DNA from: Betaproteobacteria bacterium
GTDB lineage: Bacteria; Pseudomonadota; Gammaproteobacteria; Burkholderiales; Casimicrobiaceae
Assembly (NCBI GenBank): GCA_013298695.1
Contig: JAAFIS010000009.1
Location: forward strand, 1 to 64,000
DNA: 64,000 bases
Direction of reading: 5' to 3'
The translations under genes and the position numbers were made by a program. Position 1 is the stretch's first letter. Each line of letters begins with the position of its first letter. Shown here in pieces: positions 8,562 to 18,204 of the stretch. Below the pieces are notes generated by a model. That model was not told where the DNA came from. It searched no databases and saw only the letters and a list, made by a program, of their open reading frames with translations.

Positions 8562-9451
8562 GCAAAAACCTCGAAAACGGTGCGTACAGTGTTGAAGTGG
8601 ATATCTACGATATCGGCGACATCGTGAGCATAGCCGCCTGCCATCGTTACAGCGATTGGAATGCGGTTGTCGCGCGCCGTTTGAAGCACGAATTCGTCAC
8701 GCGTTTTCAGCCCGGCCTTGCTGAGCTTCAATCGACCCAAGCGGTCCCCTTCAAATGGGTCAGCGCCTGCAAGGTAGATCATTGCTGCAGGTTTGAATCG
8801 CAAAATGATTTGCGGCAAATGAGCGCGCAGCGCCTGCAAATAGGCGTCGTCGTCGCAACCGTCTGGCAATTCAATGTCAAGCGTGCTTTTTTCTTTATGA
8901 ATTGGATAGTTTCTTTCGCCGTGCATTGAGAACGTGAAAATTGACTCATCGCCATTGAGAATCGACGCAGTGCCGTTGCCCTGATGCACATCGAGATCGC
9001 AAATGAGTACACGTTGAATATGATGATCGCGCTGTACGACGCGTGCGGCAACGGCGGCGTCGTTGTAGCAACAAAATCCTTCGCCATGATCGCGAAACGC
9101 GTGATGCGTGCCGCCCGCTAGGTTGACCGCAGCGCGCTGGTCAAGTGCAGATTTCATTGCGGCAATCGTGGCACCGGTCGAGCGGCGCGCGCGCTCAGCC
9201 ATTTGTGGCGACCACGGAAATCCAATCACGCGAATTTCTTGCGCGCTAAGCGTGCCGTTCGACATTTTCTCGACGTACGCCGAATCGTGTGCGAGCAGCA
9301 ACTCATCATCGCGAGCAGCGGGTGCTTCGTGTAGGGCATGCAGCGCGAGGGTTTGTACAGCTTCTCGCAGCAGCGCGTACTTTCGCATTGGAAAGCGGTG
9401 ACCTTCAGGCAGCGGCAGCACGAAATGATCGGTGTAATACGCGCGCAGCAT
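8558..9451 (-). CDS. Histone-deacetylase-superfamily protein
   Basis: Zinc-dependent amidohydrolase of the HDAC/acetoin-utilisation/acetylpolyamine family, 297 residues. Family signatures: GGTHHAFRDHGEGFCCYNDAA with the catalytic His pair, CDLDVHQGNGTA with the zinc-binding Asp and His, and LAGADPFEGDRLG with the second zinc Asp. Bacterial members deacetylate small molecules, polyamines or proteins; the substrate is unknown. It overlaps the GNAT gene upstream by one base and the hydratase gene downstream by four, giving a tight three-gene operon that pairs an acyltransferase-fold protein with a deacetylase. Confidence 0.92.
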   Translation of the reverse strand: MLRAYYTDHFVLPLPEGHRFPMRKYALLREAVQTLALHALHEAPAARDDELLLAHDSAYVEKMSNGTLSAQEIRVIGFPWSPQMAERARRSTGATIAAMKSALDQRAAVNLAGGTHHAFRDHGEGFCCYNDAAVAARVVQRDHHIQRVLICDLDVHQGNGTASILNGDESIFTFSMHGERNYPIHKEKSTLDIELPDGCDDDAYLQALRAHLPQIILRFKPAAMIYLAGADPFEGDRLGRLKLSKAGLKTRDEFVLQTARDNRIPIAVTMAGGYAHDVADIVDIHFNTVRTVFEVFA

Positions 9452-10629
9452 CAGATGTCAACTTCGGGCGGCTGTGTTGCGGGCTTGAACGGTGAGCTCT
9501 CTGCGAGTTCCTCCATCGTATGCATCACACCAATTTTTTCGCGATGCAAAAAGTGTTCAACCGCATCCGAAAAGCTCGGGTTCGCGAGCCAATGCGTGGA
9601 ATAGGTGGTTACCGGTAAAAGCCCGCGCGCGAGCTTGTGTGCCCCTTGTGCGCCGCCTTCGAAGTGTTGCAAACCGTGTTTAATGCACCACTCAATCGGC
9701 GTGTAATAGCAAGCCTCGAAATGCAGTGATCTCAACTGCTCTAATGCGCCCCAATAGCGGCCGTAGAGCGTGTCGCCACTTTGAATGCAGAGCGAAGACG
9801 CAACGCGTTGACCGTCACGCTCTCCAATGAACAACACCACTGCGTTGCCGCATTCGGCAACGATGCGTTGAAAGAAATCTAGCGAGAGATACGGCGAGGA
9901 ATAATGCGCCGCATACGTGTTCTCGTAGCAGCGAAAAAAGAACGCGAGATCTTCATCACTAATTTGTGGCGCAACGCTCACGCGCCACTGAACGCCCGCT
10001 TCTCGCACGTAGCGTCGATCTTGTTTGATCCGCTTGCGCTTATCGTGGCTCATCGCAGCGAGCATGGCGTCAAAGTTCTCGTAGTTCGCGTTGTGCCAAT
10101 GAAATTGAACGCCTTCGCGCGGCAGCATGCCGCACGCTTCCCATGCCTTTGCTTCTTCGGCGTGTGGCAACAATACGTGAAGGCTTGATACGCCAAGCGA
10201 CTTCGCTTCATCGAGCGCACGGCGCATCAACGCATCACGCGTAGTCGTGTCGAGGGCTAAAGCGCGCGCGCCCGTGCAGGGCGTAAATGGAATTGCAGCA
10301 AGCAGCTTCGGATAGTAATCGCCTCCCGCGCGTTTGAACGCGTCGGCCCACGCCCAGTCAAATACGTATTCGCCGTATGAATGAAATTTCTGGTAGAGCG
10401 GCAACGCGCCAATGAGCGTGTTCTTGTGCCCCGTATCAACCGATTCATCGCCTTCGTACGCAATCAGATAGTGCGGTTTCCATCCGGTGCGCGCCGTCGC
10501 GCAACCCGTTTCATGCAACGCGTTGAGGTACGCATGTGAGGCAAATACATTGCCGCCGCCTTCGCTAACGAGGCGATTCCATGATTCGGCGGGGATATGG
10601 GCGAGTGTGGATACAACTTCAATTCGCAT
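9451..10629 (-). CDS. FemAB-like GNAT-fold protein (peptidogalycan biosynthesis/recognition type, PF04339)
   Basis: 392 residues of a family common in proteobacteria, with a double GNAT fold as in FemAB enzymes. Characteristic stretches are SHDKRKRIKQDRRYVREAGV, LYGRYWGALEQLRSLHFEACYYTPIEWCI and FEGGAQGAHKLARGLLPV. The family is annotated as N-acetyltransferase or peptidoglycan-related, without firm biochemistry. It is the first gene of the operon with the HDAC-like and crotonase genes and is divergent from nadE, with about 140 bp between the starts. Confidence 0.85.
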   Translation of the reverse strand: MRIEVVSTLAHIPAESWNRLVSEGGGNVFASHAYLNALHETGCATARTGWKPHYLIAYEGDESVDTGHKNTLIGALPLYQKFHSYGEYVFDWAWADAFKRAGGDYYPKLLAAIPFTPCTGARALALDTTTRDALMRRALDEAKSLGVSSLHVLLPHAEEAKAWEACGMLPREGVQFHWHNANYENFDAMLAAMSHDKRKRIKQDRRYVREAGVQWRVSVAPQISDEDLAFFFRCYENTYAAHYSSPYLSLDFFQRIVAECGNAVVLFIGERDGQRVASSLCIQSGDTLYGRYWGALEQLRSLHFEACYYTPIEWCIKHGLQHFEGGAQGAHKLARGLLPVTTYSTHWLANPSFSDAVEHFLHREKIGVMHTMEELAESSPFKPATQPPEVDI

Positions 10630-10767
10630 GCTCGCATTTTGCCTGCTTGTTCTGTATCGTTCTCAGCGAGAGGGTTTAGTTGCGCCGTTCAAGGCTTAAG
10701 CGAACTCCGTCCTGCTTCTAAGCTTCTCCTTGAAAGCGGGGATCGATTGGTCAATCCAATCTCTACA

Positions 10768-12399
10768 ATGTCCTATATGAAATTTGTCATTGCTCAGCTC
10801 AACTTGCTCGTTGGCGGGATCACGCAAAACCGCGCAAAGATTCTTGATGCGGCAAAGTCCGCCGTCGCGGTGGAGGCAGACGTCCTCATCACTCCCGAGC
10901 TCTCCATTTGCTCCTATCAACCGGAAGATTTATTGCTGCGTCCCGCATTTATCGCAGCGTGCAAAGAGGCTGTTGAAGGGCTTGCCAGAGACATCGCAGC
11001 GATTGCGCCAGATTTGATCGCTATCGTGGGTTTGCCGTGGCAAGAAGACGGTGCACTCTTTAACGCAGCAGCAGTGTTACAAGACGGTCGCATTGCGCAG
11101 ATCTACAAAAAAGCAGAACTGCCGAACTACTCAGTATTCGATGACAAGCGATATTTTCAATGCGGCTCATCCCACGTGTTAATTGGGCGAAGCGGCAGAA
11201 AAATAGGTTTATTGATATGCGAGGATATTTGGTTTGACGCCCCAGCTAACAGGGCGGTAGAGGCAGGGGCTGAGGCGTTGATCGTGATTAATGGATCGCC
11301 GTACGACACCGAGCATTTTGACGCGCGCGTTTCTGAGTGTCGCAAGCGTGCGCAGCAATACGACGTACCGGTCATTTACTGCAATTTGGTCGGCGGCCAG
11401 GATGAAATCGTGTACGACGGTCAGTCGTTTGTGATGAACGCTGCGGGCGAAGTGACACAGCGTTTACCTGGTTTTGTTGAGGCGACTGCGGTCGTAGAAA
11501 TTGAAGAGGTTGGCCGAAAGCTTGTGCCGAAAGTCGTGCGCAGCAATCGCCCAAATCCAACCGTCGCGGATGTGTATTCAGCACTCGTGCTCGCGGTGAA
11601 AGACTACATTGGCAAGAACGGTTTCCCCGGCATCGTGCTGGGTTTATCGGGCGGCATCGATAGCGCCGTAGTGCTCGCGATTGCTGTCGATGCGCTCGGG
11701 CGAGATCACGTGCGTTGCGTGATGTTGCCCTCGAAGTTTAACGCCAGTATTTCCTTGGAAGATGCACGCTGGATGGCGGGCATTCAAGGCATTCGTTACG
11801 ACGAAATTCCGATTGAGCCGATTTATGAGAGCTTTGAAGCGGCGCTCGTCGATCAATTCAAAGGCTACAAAGTTGACGCAAGTGAAGAGAATTTGCAATC
11901 GCGCATTCGTGGCACGCTGTTGATGGCGATCTCCAACAAAACTGGAAACTTGGTGCTCACCACGGGCAACAAGAGCGAAATGACCACCGGTTACGCCACG
12001 CTCTACGGCGATATGGCGGGCGGATTCGGCGTGCTCAAAGACATTGATAAAGAACTCGTCTATGAACTGGCGAACTACCGAAATCAATTCGGCCGCGTGA
12101 TCCCCGAGCGCGTAATCACGCGTGCGCCGTCGGCTGAATTGCGGCACGATCAGAAGGATCAAGATTCATTGCCGGAATATCCGGTGCTCGATGAAATCAT
12201 GTCGCTCTATGTCGAGAAAAATTTAAGCGCGGATGAAATTGTTGCGAAAGGATTGCCGAGAGAGGCGGTCGATAAAGTCGTGCGTTTGCTTCGCATCAAT
12301 GAGTACAAGCGACGGCAAGCACCGGTGGGCCCGCGGGTGACGCCGCGGGCGTATGGAAGAGATTGGCGGTATCCAATCACTAACGGTTGGCGCGGTTAG
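10768..12399 (+). CDS. nadE: Glutamine-dependent NAD+ synthetase
   Basis: Amidates nicotinic acid adenine dinucleotide to NAD+. The N-terminal nitrilase-type glutaminase domain (about residues 1-260) shows the Glu in TPELSIC, the Lys in IYKKAELPNYSVFDDKRYF and the catalytic Cys in LLICEDIW. The C-terminal ATP-pyrophosphatase domain has the SGGIDSAVVLAIAVDALG loop and TTGNKSEMTTGYATLYGDMAGG. 543 residues is normal for the two-domain form. The start could be this ATG or the one nine bases on (MKFVIAQLN); neither has a clear ribosome site. It is followed by glnB, an arrangement frequent in betaproteobacteria. Confidence 0.95.
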   Translation: MSYMKFVIAQLNLLVGGITQNRAKILDAAKSAVAVEADVLITPELSICSYQPEDLLLRPAFIAACKEAVEGLARDIAAIAPDLIAIVGLPWQEDGALFNAAAVLQDGRIAQIYKKAELPNYSVFDDKRYFQCGSSHVLIGRSGRKIGLLICEDIWFDAPANRAVEAGAEALIVINGSPYDTEHFDARVSECRKRAQQYDVPVIYCNLVGGQDEIVYDGQSFVMNAAGEVTQRLPGFVEATAVVEIEEVGRKLVPKVVRSNRPNPTVADVYSALVLAVKDYIGKNGFPGIVLGLSGGIDSAVVLAIAVDALGRDHVRCVMLPSKFNASISLEDARWMAGIQGIRYDEIPIEPIYESFEAALVDQFKGYKVDASEENLQSRIRGTLLMAISNKTGNLVLTTGNKSEMTTGYATLYGDMAGGFGVLKDIDKELVYELANYRNQFGRVIPERVITRAPSAELRHDQKDQDSLPEYPVLDEIMSLYVEKNLSADEIVAKGLPREAVDKVVRLLRINEYKRRQAPVGPRVTPRAYGRDWRYPITNGWRG

Positions 12400-12493
12400 C
12401 GCGATGCTTGTGAGGCGGTCGCAAAACTGCGAATGCCGTGAGTTCAAATGAAGTACGATTTATCTGAGTTTTGAGCGTTTACTTGACGTTTGA

Positions 12494-12868
<375 letters not shown>

Positions 12869-12910
12869 TTCGGGTCGTTGTATTTTTTGCTAGCCTGAGA
12901 GGAAAACGCT

Positions 12911-13327
12911 ATGTCTATGATGGACGAATTTAAAGCCTTCGCAATGAAGGGAAACGTGGTCGATCTCGCCGTTGGTGTGATCATTGGCGCTGCATTCGGC
13001 AAGATTGTCGATTCGATGGTGAACGATCTGATCATGCCAATAGTCGGCGCGATATTCGGTGGTTTGGATTTTTCAAAATTCTTTTGGGTGCTCGGCAACA
13101 ACCCCGACAAACTATCAAACCTCGTCGACCTCAAGAAAGCTGGCGTTGCCACATTCGCCTACGGAAACTTCATCACGGTTCTCATTAACTTCATCATCCT
13201 TGCGTTCATCATTTTCATGATGGTCAAAGCGATGAACAAAGCAAAAGCCGCGGCAGAACCGCCTGCACCACCCACACCAGAAGACGTGTTGTTGCTGCGC
13301 GAAATTCGCGATAACTTGAAGAAGTAA
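12911..13327 (+). CDS. mscL: Large-conductance mechanosensitive channel
   Basis: 138-residue inner-membrane tension-gated pore. The N-terminal [35 protein letters not shown] contains the glycine-rich pore helix TM1. TM2 is [20 protein letters not shown], and the C-terminal helix [13 protein letters not shown] is also conserved. It has a ribosome site GAGAGG upstream and a terminator downstream. It releases solutes during hypo-osmotic shock. Confidence 0.96.
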   Translation: MSMMDEFKAFAMKGNVVDLAVGVIIGAAFGKIVDSMVNDLIMPIVGAIFGGLDFSKFFWVLGNNPDKLSNLVDLKKAGVATFAYGNFITVLINFIILAFIIFMMVKAMNKAKAAAEPPAPPTPEDVLLLREIRDNLKK

Positions 13328-13344
13328 GCGTCGCCTTGCGCAAA

Positions 13345-13367
13345 GAAACCCGCTTCGGCGAGTTTTT
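13345..13367 (+). terminator. Rho-independent terminator after mscL
   Basis: Stem-loop AAACCCGC-TTCG-GCGAGTTT with a TTCG tetraloop and one C-A mismatch, followed by T residues, 18 bp after the mscL stop. Confidence 0.8.
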
Positions 13368-13504
13368 CTTTCCCAATTTCTGCGGTTACGCGATGTATTC
13401 CGGCGACAACGCGTAGGCAGATCTCACGCGCGCTTGTGCGTAGCTTGCCGCAATGCACGCGAAGGGCTAGAGTGCGGGCTGGCACTACAACCAGAAGCCT
13501 AGCG

Positions 13505-15025
13505 ATGTCGAACCTTCATAATTCTCGACTATTTCGCGCGTTTACAGCAGGTGCTTTTGCACTGCTCGCGCTCTTCAGTCCGACCGTGTTTTCTGTACCG
13601 CTCTACGTCGCACCCACAGGCAACAACGCCGCTAACAATTGTCAAACAGCGGGATCGCCGTGTGCAACCGTTGCCTACGCACTCACGCAAGCCGCAGCGT
13701 CGGGAGACACGATCAATATCGCCAACGGAACTTACGTTGAAGAGATCACCATCAACAAAAGCGTCGCACTCGTTGGCGCAAGCGCCACCTCGACCATTAT
13801 CAAAGCGCCCGCTGCTCTCACCGTGAATGCCGCGATTCCCGGCAGCGGTGGCCAACAAACTGCAATCGTGTTTGTCACCGGCGCTGTCACCGCATCAATG
13901 ACAAGGCTTCACGTACAAGGCCCCGGCCCTGGCAGTTGCGGCACGCTAGGCTACGGCGTGTTCGTTGGCGGTGGTGCGAATTTTTCGTACGCGAACGGCC
14001 GCATCACGCTCACTCGCGACACCACGCCGCCACTTTCGGGCTGCCAGAACGGCACCGGCATTCGCTTCGGCGCGGCAGCGACCTCGCAAATCGGCTCCGG
14101 CAGCGTCACCAGTAACACCATTGAAACGTTCCAGAAAAACGGCGTCACTGTGGACAATGCCGGTAGCAATGCGGCGATTTCCGGCAACACCATCGTCGGC
14201 GAATTGCCGCCGCCGAACATCGCACAAAATGGCATTCAAGTGAGTCGTGGCGCCACCGCAACGATCACTGGAAACACCGTGCGTAACGAGCAATGTGGCG
14301 CGGCGAGTTGCGGCCCAGGATTTGGTCAGGAAAGTGCCACCGCCGTGCTCTTGTTTAACTCGGGTAACACCACGATTACCAACAACACGCTGACCAATGG
14401 CGACTACGGCCTCGTGCTTTCGAATGACGCAACCTCCACCGCCGTCATTAACGTTTCCGGCAACACCATTTCTAACAATCGCTACGGCGGCGTGTTTGCC
14501 ACCGGGGGCACGTTAAACCTCACCAGCAACACGATCACGGGCGGCAACTATGGCGTAATCGCTGCGAACTTCACTGGCGACGCGCAAAACAGCATCATCA
14601 ATTTGAACGGCGGCAACATCATCTCCGGCGCAACGATTGCAGGCGTTTCGGTGTACGATGAAAACTTGACCGACGCGTTCTCCCCCACGATTCAAGGCAG
14701 CGGAAATCAGTTTGTGAGTAACGCGGTTGGCGCGAGTAATGTGCCCGCGCAAGGCACGGTGAGTTTGTCGTGCAACTGGTGGGGCAGCGTGCAAGGTCCT
14801 GCCAACGCGGGAAATCCGCTCGGTAACGGCAATCCCGCGACTGCGAATACGACGTTCACCAATTGGGCGACTGACAACACGAGCTTTGCATGTAACGGCA
14901 ATCCGGCCAACAACGAACTGCTCGCGCAACGCTCGGTTCCGGCAATGCCTCTCGCGTGGATGTTCGCGATGTGCTTTGTGTTGATTTCGGTCGTTCTGAG
15001 AACGAGAAATCAGACATGGCTTTAG
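13505..15025 (+). CDS. Secreted right-handed parallel beta-helix protein with C-terminal membrane anchor
   Basis: 506 residues from the ATG at 13505; upstream in-frame codons lack protein-like sequence. Signal peptide to about residue 32. The mature part begins with the LYVAPTGNNAANNC...GSPCATVAYALTQAA motif common to secreted beta-helix proteins, followed by many SGNTI/ITNNTL-type rungs. Such folds bind or cleave polysaccharides, but no lyase catalytic residues are recognisable. The end, VPAMPLAWMFAMCFVLISVVLRTR, is Pro plus hydrophobic helix plus Arg, a variant of IPTL/PEP-CTERM sorting tails. The protein is probably retained at the surface. Confidence 0.8.
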   Translation: MSNLHNSRLFRAFTAGAFALLALFSPTVFSVPLYVAPTGNNAANNCQTAGSPCATVAYALTQAAASGDTINIANGTYVEEITINKSVALVGASATSTIIKAPAALTVNAAIPGSGGQQTAIVFVTGAVTASMTRLHVQGPGPGSCGTLGYGVFVGGGANFSYANGRITLTRDTTPPLSGCQNGTGIRFGAAATSQIGSGSVTSNTIETFQKNGVTVDNAGSNAAISGNTIVGELPPPNIAQNGIQVSRGATATITGNTVRNEQCGAASCGPGFGQESATAVLLFNSGNTTITNNTLTNGDYGLVLSNDATSTAVINVSGNTISNNRYGGVFATGGTLNLTSNTITGGNYGVIAANFTGDAQNSIINLNGGNIISGATIAGVSVYDENLTDAFSPTIQGSGNQFVSNAVGASNVPAQGTVSLSCNWWGSVQGPANAGNPLGNGNPATANTTFTNWATDNTSFACNGNPANNELLAQRSVPAMPLAWMFAMCFVLISVVLRTRNQTWL

Positions 15026-15033
15026 CGCAAATC

Positions 15034-15050
15034 GCCTAATTTATATGGGC
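15034..15050. repeat. 17-bp intergenic palindrome (GCCCAAT type)
   Basis: GCCTAATTTATATGGGC with ATC before and GA after, in the gap between two convergent genes. It is a moderately conserved copy of the family best seen at 26236, 34489 and 34555. Confidence 0.6.
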
Positions 15051-15163
15051 GAGATGCGAATTAAACTTATCTATTGATTGCCACAGTAAATCGTTATGAC
15101 GCCCGAAGCAATTGGGCGGTTCGCTAAAAAGCTAGCCTCCAGCAGAGACTAGCAACCGCGACG

Positions 15164-15547
15164 TTACGTGCCTTTCGGTTTCGGCGTCGGCCGTACGATG
15201 ATCACCGGTTGTGAGTAGCCGTAGTAAGGCCACGCGCGCCACCAGCCGATTGGCTGCGAGCGTCGCCACTCTTCCTCGCGGGCGTCAGCAATCTGCCGCG
15301 CTTGTAGCTCATCGAGCACCGCGTCAGGCAGCCCCCGCTCTTTGAGCTTGGCTAGCTCGGATCCGCTCAACTGAAAGCGCTCGCGGCTGGCTCTGAGGCT
15401 CGCCAACAAAGATTCGTTACTCTCGCCAGTTTTTGCGCGAGCGACTAACGCATCAATGGTGAGCGGCGGCGAAGTGTCGCCGAGTGACGCACACGCCGAT
15501 AGCAACACCGATGCACAAAGCGTAACTGCCAACATTTTGAATTTCAT
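15164..15547 (-). CDS. Small lipoprotein of unknown function
   Basis: 127 residues from the ATG at 15547, preceded by GAGGAG at good spacing. The N-terminus MKFKMLAVTLCASVLLSACAS is a lipoprotein signal with the lipobox LSAC. The middle is a charged helical segment (LVARAKTGESNESLLASLRASRERF...LAKLKERGLPDAVLDEL), and the end is rich in Trp, Tyr and Pro with WWRAWPYYGYSQPVIIV. I do not recognise a specific family beyond small periplasmic lipoproteins. Confidence 0.75.
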   Translation of the reverse strand: MKFKMLAVTLCASVLLSACASLGDTSPPLTIDALVARAKTGESNESLLASLRASRERFQLSGSELAKLKERGLPDAVLDELQARQIADAREEEWRRSQPIGWWRAWPYYGYSQPVIIVRPTPKPKGT

Positions 15548-15687
15548 GAGAACCACTCCTCAACACTACGTTCACGTTCGACCGATTATCTTCCTTACGG
15601 TTCGACAATCCGTGAGATGTATTTCACCGGGTCGCGTATGCTTTGCAATCCTGTCCGACCACGCATTTCGCCCTCTCTAATTACGCC

Positions 15688-16431
15688 ATGACTGAACCCG
15701 TACGCCTTTCCAAACGCATGAGCGAGCTGCAACTGTCGTCTCGCCGCGAAGCCGATGAATGGATCGAGCGCGGTTGGGTGAAAGTCAATGGCGCAGTCGC
15801 CGTGCTCGGTCAAAAAGTCACTGAAGCCGATCAGATTGAAATCGACAAGGCCGCGAGCAAAGAGCAGGGCGAGCGCGTCACCGTCCTCATCAATAAACCG
15901 ATTGGCTACGTAAGCGGTCAGGCCGAAGACGGCTATGAACCCGCCGTTGTTTTGGTGAAACCCGAGCATCGCTGGAACGGCTGCCGAGCCGCCACGCAAT
16001 TCCGCCGCGAGCAACTCAAAAGCCTCGTGCCGGCCGGACGGCTCGATATTGATTCCACGGGACTTCTCGTGCTCACGCAAGATGGACGCGTCGCTAAAAC
16101 ACTAATCGGCGAAGATTCAAAAGTCGAAAAAGAATATCTGGTTCGCGTCGATTTTGGCCGCACGGCACGACTCGCCGACGCTGATTTGCGCCGACTCAAT
16201 CACGGGCTTTCGCTCGATGGCGAAGCGCTCAAGCCCGCGAAAGTCTGGTGGCAAAACGAAGACCAGCTCCGCTTCATTTTGAACGAAGGCAAAAAGCGAC
16301 AAATTCGAAGGATGTGCGAAATGGTCGGCCTGCATGTCGTCGGCCTCAAACGAATTCGCATCGGAAACGTCGAGCTGGGTGATTTGCCGATTGGCAAATG
16401 GCGATATTTGGGGAAGAACGAACGGTTTTAG
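15688..16431 (+). CDS. RsuA/RluF-type 23S rRNA pseudouridine synthase
   Basis: 247 residues. An S4 RNA-binding domain (RLSKRMSELQLSSRREADEWIERGWVKVNG) is followed by the RsuA-type catalytic domain with GRLDIDSTGLLVLTQDGRV, where the conserved Asp attacks uridine, and by LNEGKKRQIRRMCEMVGLHVVGLKRIRIG. The insert RWNGCRAATQFRREQL is unusual in RluB/RluE and looks closer to RluF-like members. The exact uridine target is not certain. Confidence 0.88.
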   Translation: MTEPVRLSKRMSELQLSSRREADEWIERGWVKVNGAVAVLGQKVTEADQIEIDKAASKEQGERVTVLINKPIGYVSGQAEDGYEPAVVLVKPEHRWNGCRAATQFRREQLKSLVPAGRLDIDSTGLLVLTQDGRVAKTLIGEDSKVEKEYLVRVDFGRTARLADADLRRLNHGLSLDGEALKPAKVWWQNEDQLRFILNEGKKRQIRRMCEMVGLHVVGLKRIRIGNVELGDLPIGKWRYLGKNERF

Positions 16432-16517
16432 TCCGCGTCTTACTGGTCCCGACGGGAGAGGTCACGCCGAAGGCGTGGGTGAGGGACATGGAGCGTGTGA
16501 CCTGCGCCCTTACCCGC

Positions 16518-16536
16518 CCCCGGATCAAGTCCGGGG
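16518..16536. repeat. Short dispersed hairpin (CCCCGGA/TCCGGGG type)
   Basis: CCCCGGA-TCAAG-TCCGGGG, a perfect seven-base stem. Hairpins of this sequence are common REP-like elements in proteobacteria. It lies in the 176-bp gap between the RluF-like gene and the adhesin-like gene, next to a partial GGGAGAGG...GTGAGGGAC element at 16453-16490. Confidence 0.55.
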
Positions 16537-16607
16537 CAGGGTCTGTAGGCACTCTTCCCCAGCAGGAGACGGGAAGCTACGAGCATCTGGGCTACACCGC
16601 CGAGCGC

Positions 16608-18011
16608 CTACGGATTGATCACAAACACGTTGAATTTCATGCCTGCGACCATGTTTTGGTCGCCGGCAGGATTCACGATCATCCAGCGCCCCGCCGAGGA
16701 CACGGAGGTGCACCCGCTGCCGCCATCATCGTCGTACATCACGTTGATGGGTTTGCTGTAACTCGTGGTGCTGGTGGTTCGCACGCCGATGTTGGGCGTC
16801 ACCACCAGAATCGCGTCCGGTTTACCGTTGGCGAGCGGATGATCAATCGCCGTGCGCGAGAGACCGAATGGCCCGGTGCCGTTACACGGCCCCGACGTAG
16901 GCACCACGTGGGTGAACATATTGGTGCCGCTTTGCTTCGCGGCATTGCCCGGCTGGTTCTCGCCCGCTCCCGGCAGGCGAATGCCGCCGTCGGCGCGGAT
17001 GACGAATTGTTTGGGGCCGTTGGAAGTGGTGAAAGTGAATAAATCGCCTCCCCAAACAAACGAGTAGTCGTGGTTGGCCTGCGCGCGATTGCCGGCCGCG
17101 AAACTGAGGAGGCCCGAGGCTACATTGGACCCTCCCCCGGCGACCATGCTGCCGGACCCGCTCGCCACGTTATTGTTACCGCCGCTAACGGTCGCCCTGA
17201 ATCCGGTTGCCTGATTGACGTCGCCACCGGCAACCACGGCATGTTGACCGGCTGTGTTTAAGTGTCCGCCTCCGACGGTTCCGTACCTCCCAGTCACTTG
17301 ATTGCCGCCGCCGTTGTAACCGCCGCCAGCAATCGTGGCACCGACGACGCCCACCGACACACTGTTCACGCGGCTCCCGTTCAATGTGTTGGGCGACGTA
17401 CCAAAGGCGGTGCCATCCGTCGTGTACGCAATGCGCAACCCCTCGTCGCCATTGGCCGGATCAACCAGCAGCTTGATGGTCGATTGCGGCGCTTTGATCG
17501 TTAGCGGTCGGTTGTCGTTGTTGCCCAGCACTGAGGCCACCCCCGCGCCGAGCGCAAAGGTGTTGCCGCCGTGCACAAAAGCGTTGATCGCGCCGCCCAC
17601 CGCGCAGCCGTTGGCGAGGAAGCTCACCACCGAGGCGGTGGTGGCGGTGCTGCCGAGCGCTAATCCCGCCGTCAGCGACGCCCCGGTGAAGCCGGACAAA
17701 TGCCGCGCGATGATGGTGGTGTCGACCGTGTCCACCACGCCGTCGCCGTTGATGTCGAGCGCGCAGCCCACGCATTCAATGTTCGCCTTCACCTGCAACG
17801 GGTCCAGGCTCGCATAGCGCGTGCTGGCGGTCATGGGCGCGCCAGTGATGCCCAGCGCGTAGCGCGTGAGCACCACGCCGTCGTTCAACGCGTCGGAACC
17901 GCCAGTGTCGAACGGGCAGACGGATGCGGCGTGCGCGCTAGTGAGCGCAGCCAGAGCGGCAGCGAGCGCCGCGCTCAGGTGAATAAAGCGGTGTGGAAAC
18001 GAACGATTCAT
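16608..18011 (-). CDS. Secreted protein: N-terminal dockerin-like module and trimeric-adhesin head repeats
   Basis: 467 residues from the ATG at 18011, which has GAGGG upstream; an in-frame upstream extension looks non-coding. Signal peptide to about residue 29. Residues 32-136 form the Cys-bracketed module found in the 38-64 kb island: CPFDTGG, a first half NDGVVLTRYALGITG, a calcium loop D86-I-N-G-D90-G...D97 followed by TTIIARHLSG, and a closing NGC. Residues about 240-360 carry GIN-type head repeats (VTGRYGTVGGGHLNTAG, VSGGNNNVASG), as in YadA-like adhesins. No translocator barrel is present, so surface attachment must come from elsewhere. The function of the C-terminal region, which ends in a PAGDQNMVAGMKFNVFVINP strand, is unknown. 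Confidence 0.75.
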   Translation of the reverse strand: MNRSFPHRFIHLSAALAAALAALTSAHAASVCPFDTGGSDALNDGVVLTRYALGITGAPMTASTRYASLDPLQVKANIECVGCALDINGDGVVDTVDTTIIARHLSGFTGASLTAGLALGSTATTASVVSFLANGCAVGGAINAFVHGGNTFALGAGVASVLGNNDNRPLTIKAPQSTIKLLVDPANGDEGLRIAYTTDGTAFGTSPNTLNGSRVNSVSVGVVGATIAGGGYNGGGNQVTGRYGTVGGGHLNTAGQHAVVAGGDVNQATGFRATVSGGNNNVASGSGSMVAGGGSNVASGLLSFAAGNRAQANHDYSFVWGGDLFTFTTSNGPKQFVIRADGGIRLPGAGENQPGNAAKQSGTNMFTHVVPTSGPCNGTGPFGLSRTAIDHPLANGKPDAILVVTPNIGVRTTSTTSYSKPINVMYDDDGGSGCTSVSSAGRWMIVNPAGDQNMVAGMKFNVFVINP

Positions 18012-18204
18012 GCGGCAACCCTCGATGAGAAATTTTCTGCGGAGAGAATAGCGGGAAAAGCCGCCTTTGGGCGTTTCAGAACGTGGCGTGTGTGGCGTCG
18101 CGCCATTGCTGTAGGCGTCACCCAGCGTAGGGTGTACACCAGAGTTTGCAACGCTTTCGCAGGCGGACAACGTCGGCGGCGTACCTGCCTAAGAAGCGAT
18201 CCAC

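Noticed and set aside
16432-16607. Small gene in the gap after the RluF-like gene
   Set aside because: The frames here translate repeat elements and lack a ribosome site or protein-like composition.
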